This document shows positions 45,025-46,792 of a stretch of 46,792 bases of DNA, piece by piece. The stretch lies in contig JAKSDJ010000595.1 in assembly GCA_022360155.1 (NCBI GenBank), positions 1 through 46,792 of the forward strand, given 5' to 3'. The notes under the pieces were generated by a model that worked only from the letters and a program-made list of their open reading frames with translations, had not been told where the DNA came from and ran no database searches. The DNA is from Chloroflexales bacterium. Lineage in GTDB: Bacteria > Chloroflexota > Chloroflexia > Chloroflexales > Chloroflexaceae. Position 1 is the stretch's first letter. Every line of letters begins with the position of its first letter. Position numbers and translations under genes: made by a program.

Positions 45025-46476
45025 ATGCGAAGACAACCGATCCTCTGGCTAGCAAGCATCGCGATTATCAGCCTCATGCTTAGCGCCTGCGGTCAGCAGG
45101 CCGCAACACCTTCAGAAGCTCCTGCCAACGGGGACAGGGGCGCCGCCATCGATGAGGACGCGCCCGTCGACGAGGCTGCGCCTAGCGAGGGCGGGCTTGT
45201 GTTCTGGAGCACGGAGACCGAACAAGAACGCGTGGACCAGACTCAGGCGATTATCGACAGATTCACTGAGCAGACGGGTATTCAGGTCGAACTGGTTCCC
45301 ACGAGCGAGGACATATTGCCAGAGTTGTTGACAACATCAGTCGCAGCCGGTGATCTCCCGGACATCATTTTTCACCCAATCGATTTTGCCATTGGCTGGT
45401 ACCAGGAGGGTATTCTGGATGCCGCAGCCGCCACTCAAGCTATCGAAGCGCTTGGCCCTGATACCTTCTCTGCGGGCGCCTTGAGTCTGGTCGAAGTCAG
45501 CGAGGGCTACGCGGCCATCCCTTCCGACGGCTGGGGCCAATTGCTGATCTACCGGCAAGATCGCTTCGCCGCTGCCGGACTCGAAGCGCCAACGACCTTC
45601 GCCCAGATCCAGGTTGCGGCTGCAGCGCTCAACGACCCGGATAACAATTTCTATGGCATTACCGCAGCGACCAAGGCCGGCGAGGTCTTCACCCAGCAGA
45701 CGTTCGAGCACTTCGCGCTGGCCAACAATTGCCAGCTTGTCAACGACGCCGGAGATGTCACCCTGAATTCGCCGGAATGCGTCGAAGCTATTAGCGCATT
45801 CACTGACTTGCTCCGGCAGTATGGCCCGCCAGGGGAGGCCGATGTATCGAGCACACGGGCAACGTACTTTGCCGGCCAGTCCGCGATGGTCGTCTGGTCG
45901 CCGTTCATTCTCGACGAAATGGCCGGGTTGCGCGATAATGCCCTGCCGACATGCCCTGAATGCGCCAGCGATCCGGCCTTCTTGGCCAGGAACTCGGGCT
46001 TTATTCCCTCGTTTGCCGGACCCAGCGGCAGCCCAGCGCAATATGGGCAGATCAGCTTGATGGGCATCACCAGCAGCGCGGATGTCGAAGCTGCGATCGA
46101 ATTCCTGACCTACTGGTTCAACGACGCCTACCTCGACTGGCTCGCCGTTTCACCAGAAGGGAAATTGCCCATGCGCCGGGGAACAAGCGACGAACCGACG
46201 CGGTGGGTTGACGGCTGGGGCGAATTAGAAACCGGCGTGGACCGTCGCGGGAAGTTGGGGGATTTCTACGGCGAGGAGGTACTGAGCCTGCTCATCGAGG
46301 GGACCAATAACTTCAATCGCTGGGGCTTTCCACAGGGTCAGGGGGCCTTGGTCGCCGCTATCTACGAGTCCCTGCCGGCGCCGGCGCTTCTGCGCGAGAC
46401 CATCGATGAGGTCTTCACTCCGGACGAGGCCGCTGAAGAGATGCAACTCGAAGTCGAAGACCTTCAACGTGGATAG
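45025..46476 (+). CDS. Extracellular solute-binding lipoprotein, ABC sugar type
   Basis: 483 aa, ATG 45025 after AAAGGAAG. A lipoprotein signal with lipobox LSAC (C22) is followed by an acidic Ala/Pro/Glu-rich linker. The mature part is a family 1 binding protein of carbohydrate ABC transporters: VFWSTETEQERVDQTQAIIDRF, then DLPDIIFHP, AIPSDGWGQLLIYRQDRF, GQSAMVVWSPFI, and a C-terminal lobe. It captures a sugar or oligosaccharide (or another solute) outside the cell and passes it to membrane permeases. No permease or ATPase follows before the repeats and the window edge, so the partner genes are elsewhere or beyond the window. Confidence 0.88.
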   Translation: MRRQPILWLASIAIISLMLSACGQQAATPSEAPANGDRGAAIDEDAPVDEAAPSEGGLVFWSTETEQERVDQTQAIIDRFTEQTGIQVELVPTSEDILPELLTTSVAAGDLPDIIFHPIDFAIGWYQEGILDAAAATQAIEALGPDTFSAGALSLVEVSEGYAAIPSDGWGQLLIYRQDRFAAAGLEAPTTFAQIQVAAAALNDPDNNFYGITAATKAGEVFTQQTFEHFALANNCQLVNDAGDVTLNSPECVEAISAFTDLLRQYGPPGEADVSSTRATYFAGQSAMVVWSPFILDEMAGLRDNALPTCPECASDPAFLARNSGFIPSFAGPSGSPAQYGQISLMGITSSADVEAAIEFLTYWFNDAYLDWLAVSPEGKLPMRRGTSDEPTRWVDGWGELETGVDRRGKLGDFYGEEVLSLLIEGTNNFNRWGFPQGQGALVAAIYESLPAPALLRETIDEVFTPDEAAEEMQLEVEDLQRG

Positions 46477-46524
46477 CCTGCCCAATGAGTGGGTAAAAGC
46501 CTTCTGGTGTTAGGATTGCAACGA

Positions 46525-46665
46525 AACATGTCATTCTGAACCTTTCGGCAAGCCGGTCCTAAGCGCAGCCGAAGGGCTCAGGATTGGCGAAGTGAAAAAT
46601 CCCCTTTCAAAGTTTAGGAGATCCTGCGCTTCGTGTATCCTGAGCGCAGCCGAAGGGCTCAGAGG
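46525..46665. repeat. Dispersed repeat cluster with an exact 20-bp direct repeat
   Basis: AGCGCAGCCGAAGGGCTCAG occurs at 46562-46581 and again at 46643-46662. A TGTCATTCTGAACC arm precedes them near 46529-46543. This is the same family as the elements at 325-394 and 38982-39109. The region is non-coding. Confidence 0.7.
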
Positions 46666-46682
46666 CTGTCTGAAAAGGGGTA

Positions 46683-46732
46683 TGGAATGCGGCAGCCATG
46701 CTGCCGCGCGCACGCACGGCTTGCGCATTCCA
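46683..46732. repeat. Nested inverted repeat at the right edge
   Basis: TGGAATGCG (46683-46691) and CGCATTCCA (46724-46732) are perfect inverted repeats enclosing GCGGCAG (46689-46695) and CTGCCGC (46701-46707). It could be a REP-type element or the end of an insertion sequence continuing past the window. The rest of 46477-46792 shows no gene. Confidence 0.5.
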
Positions 46733-46792
46733 CATGTTGACGTGCCGATGCTCCGCTCCATCCCAGTTTGTGATCCCGTTCTTGCCGGGTCA

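Noticed and set aside
1-46792. tRNA, rRNA and prophage genes
   Set aside because: No cloverleaf with a GTTCGA-type arm, no ribosomal RNA core sequence and no phage structural or integrase motif was recognised by eye; a tRNAscan or rRNA search would be decisive.

Overview
The window looks like a chromosomal segment of a filamentous Chloroflexota bacterium (class Chloroflexia, close to the Chloroflexus/Roseiflexus/Oscillochloris type). This is inferred from gene content: an alternative complex III cluster (actB-actE-actA-small membrane protein) continues directly into sco and a caa3-type cytochrome oxidase (coxB-coxA-coxC-coxD). That arrangement is typical of aerobic respiration loci in this phylum. 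Base composition is moderately GC-rich, and most genes start at ATG behind AGGAGG-like sites.

Layout. 1-4.6 kb: two large cupredoxin proteins, one membrane-anchored and one a lipoprotein with three copper domains, sharing an unnamed His-rich helical module. 4.6-5.4 kb: a decayed ADP-ribosyltransferase tail. 5.4-9.3 kb: a single-domain globin, an uncharacterised 431-aa protein and an acyl-CoA ligase. 9.3-12.1 kb (minus): a CBS-domain protein, a LysR regulator and a Ca2+/H+ exchanger family protein. 12.1-16.6 kb: a gene-poor stretch, a truncated hydrolase copy, its intact paralogue and a second acyl-CoA ligase. 16.8-21.3 kb: a small nonapeptide-repeat protein, a GH31 alpha-glucosidase and (minus) 6-phosphofructokinase. 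22.0-32.2 kb: the respiratory cluster. 32.3-35.8 kb: a GT4 glycosyltransferase (minus), carA and an orphan DNA methyltransferase. 36.5-41.0 kb: an exported propeller/cytochrome/discoidin-like protein whose end runs into interspersed repeats, then a Cache histidine kinase. 41.2-43.8 kb: an unknown membrane protein and a cluster of gene remnants. 43.8-46.5 kb: an SDR oxidoreductase (minus) and a sugar-binding lipoprotein. The window starts and ends in dispersed inverted repeats.

How the genes work together. The respiratory cluster should pass electrons from an alternative complex III module (ActB, ActE, ActA and a possible ActG) through c-type hemes to a caa3 oxidase, with SCO delivering copper to CuA. 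The cluster has no genes for ActC, ActD or ActF, the subunits that would hold the quinol-oxidising membrane part. The two cupredoxin proteins at the left end are plausible periplasmic electron carriers or copper handlers, but this is inference. The rest is general metabolism and regulation without a single theme. Several decayed genes and dispersed palindromic repeats mark the accessory parts (4.6-5.4, 12.1-13.7, 38.8-39.1, 42.0-43.8 and 46.5-46.8 kb). I found no tRNA, rRNA, CRISPR array, complete insertion sequence or prophage.
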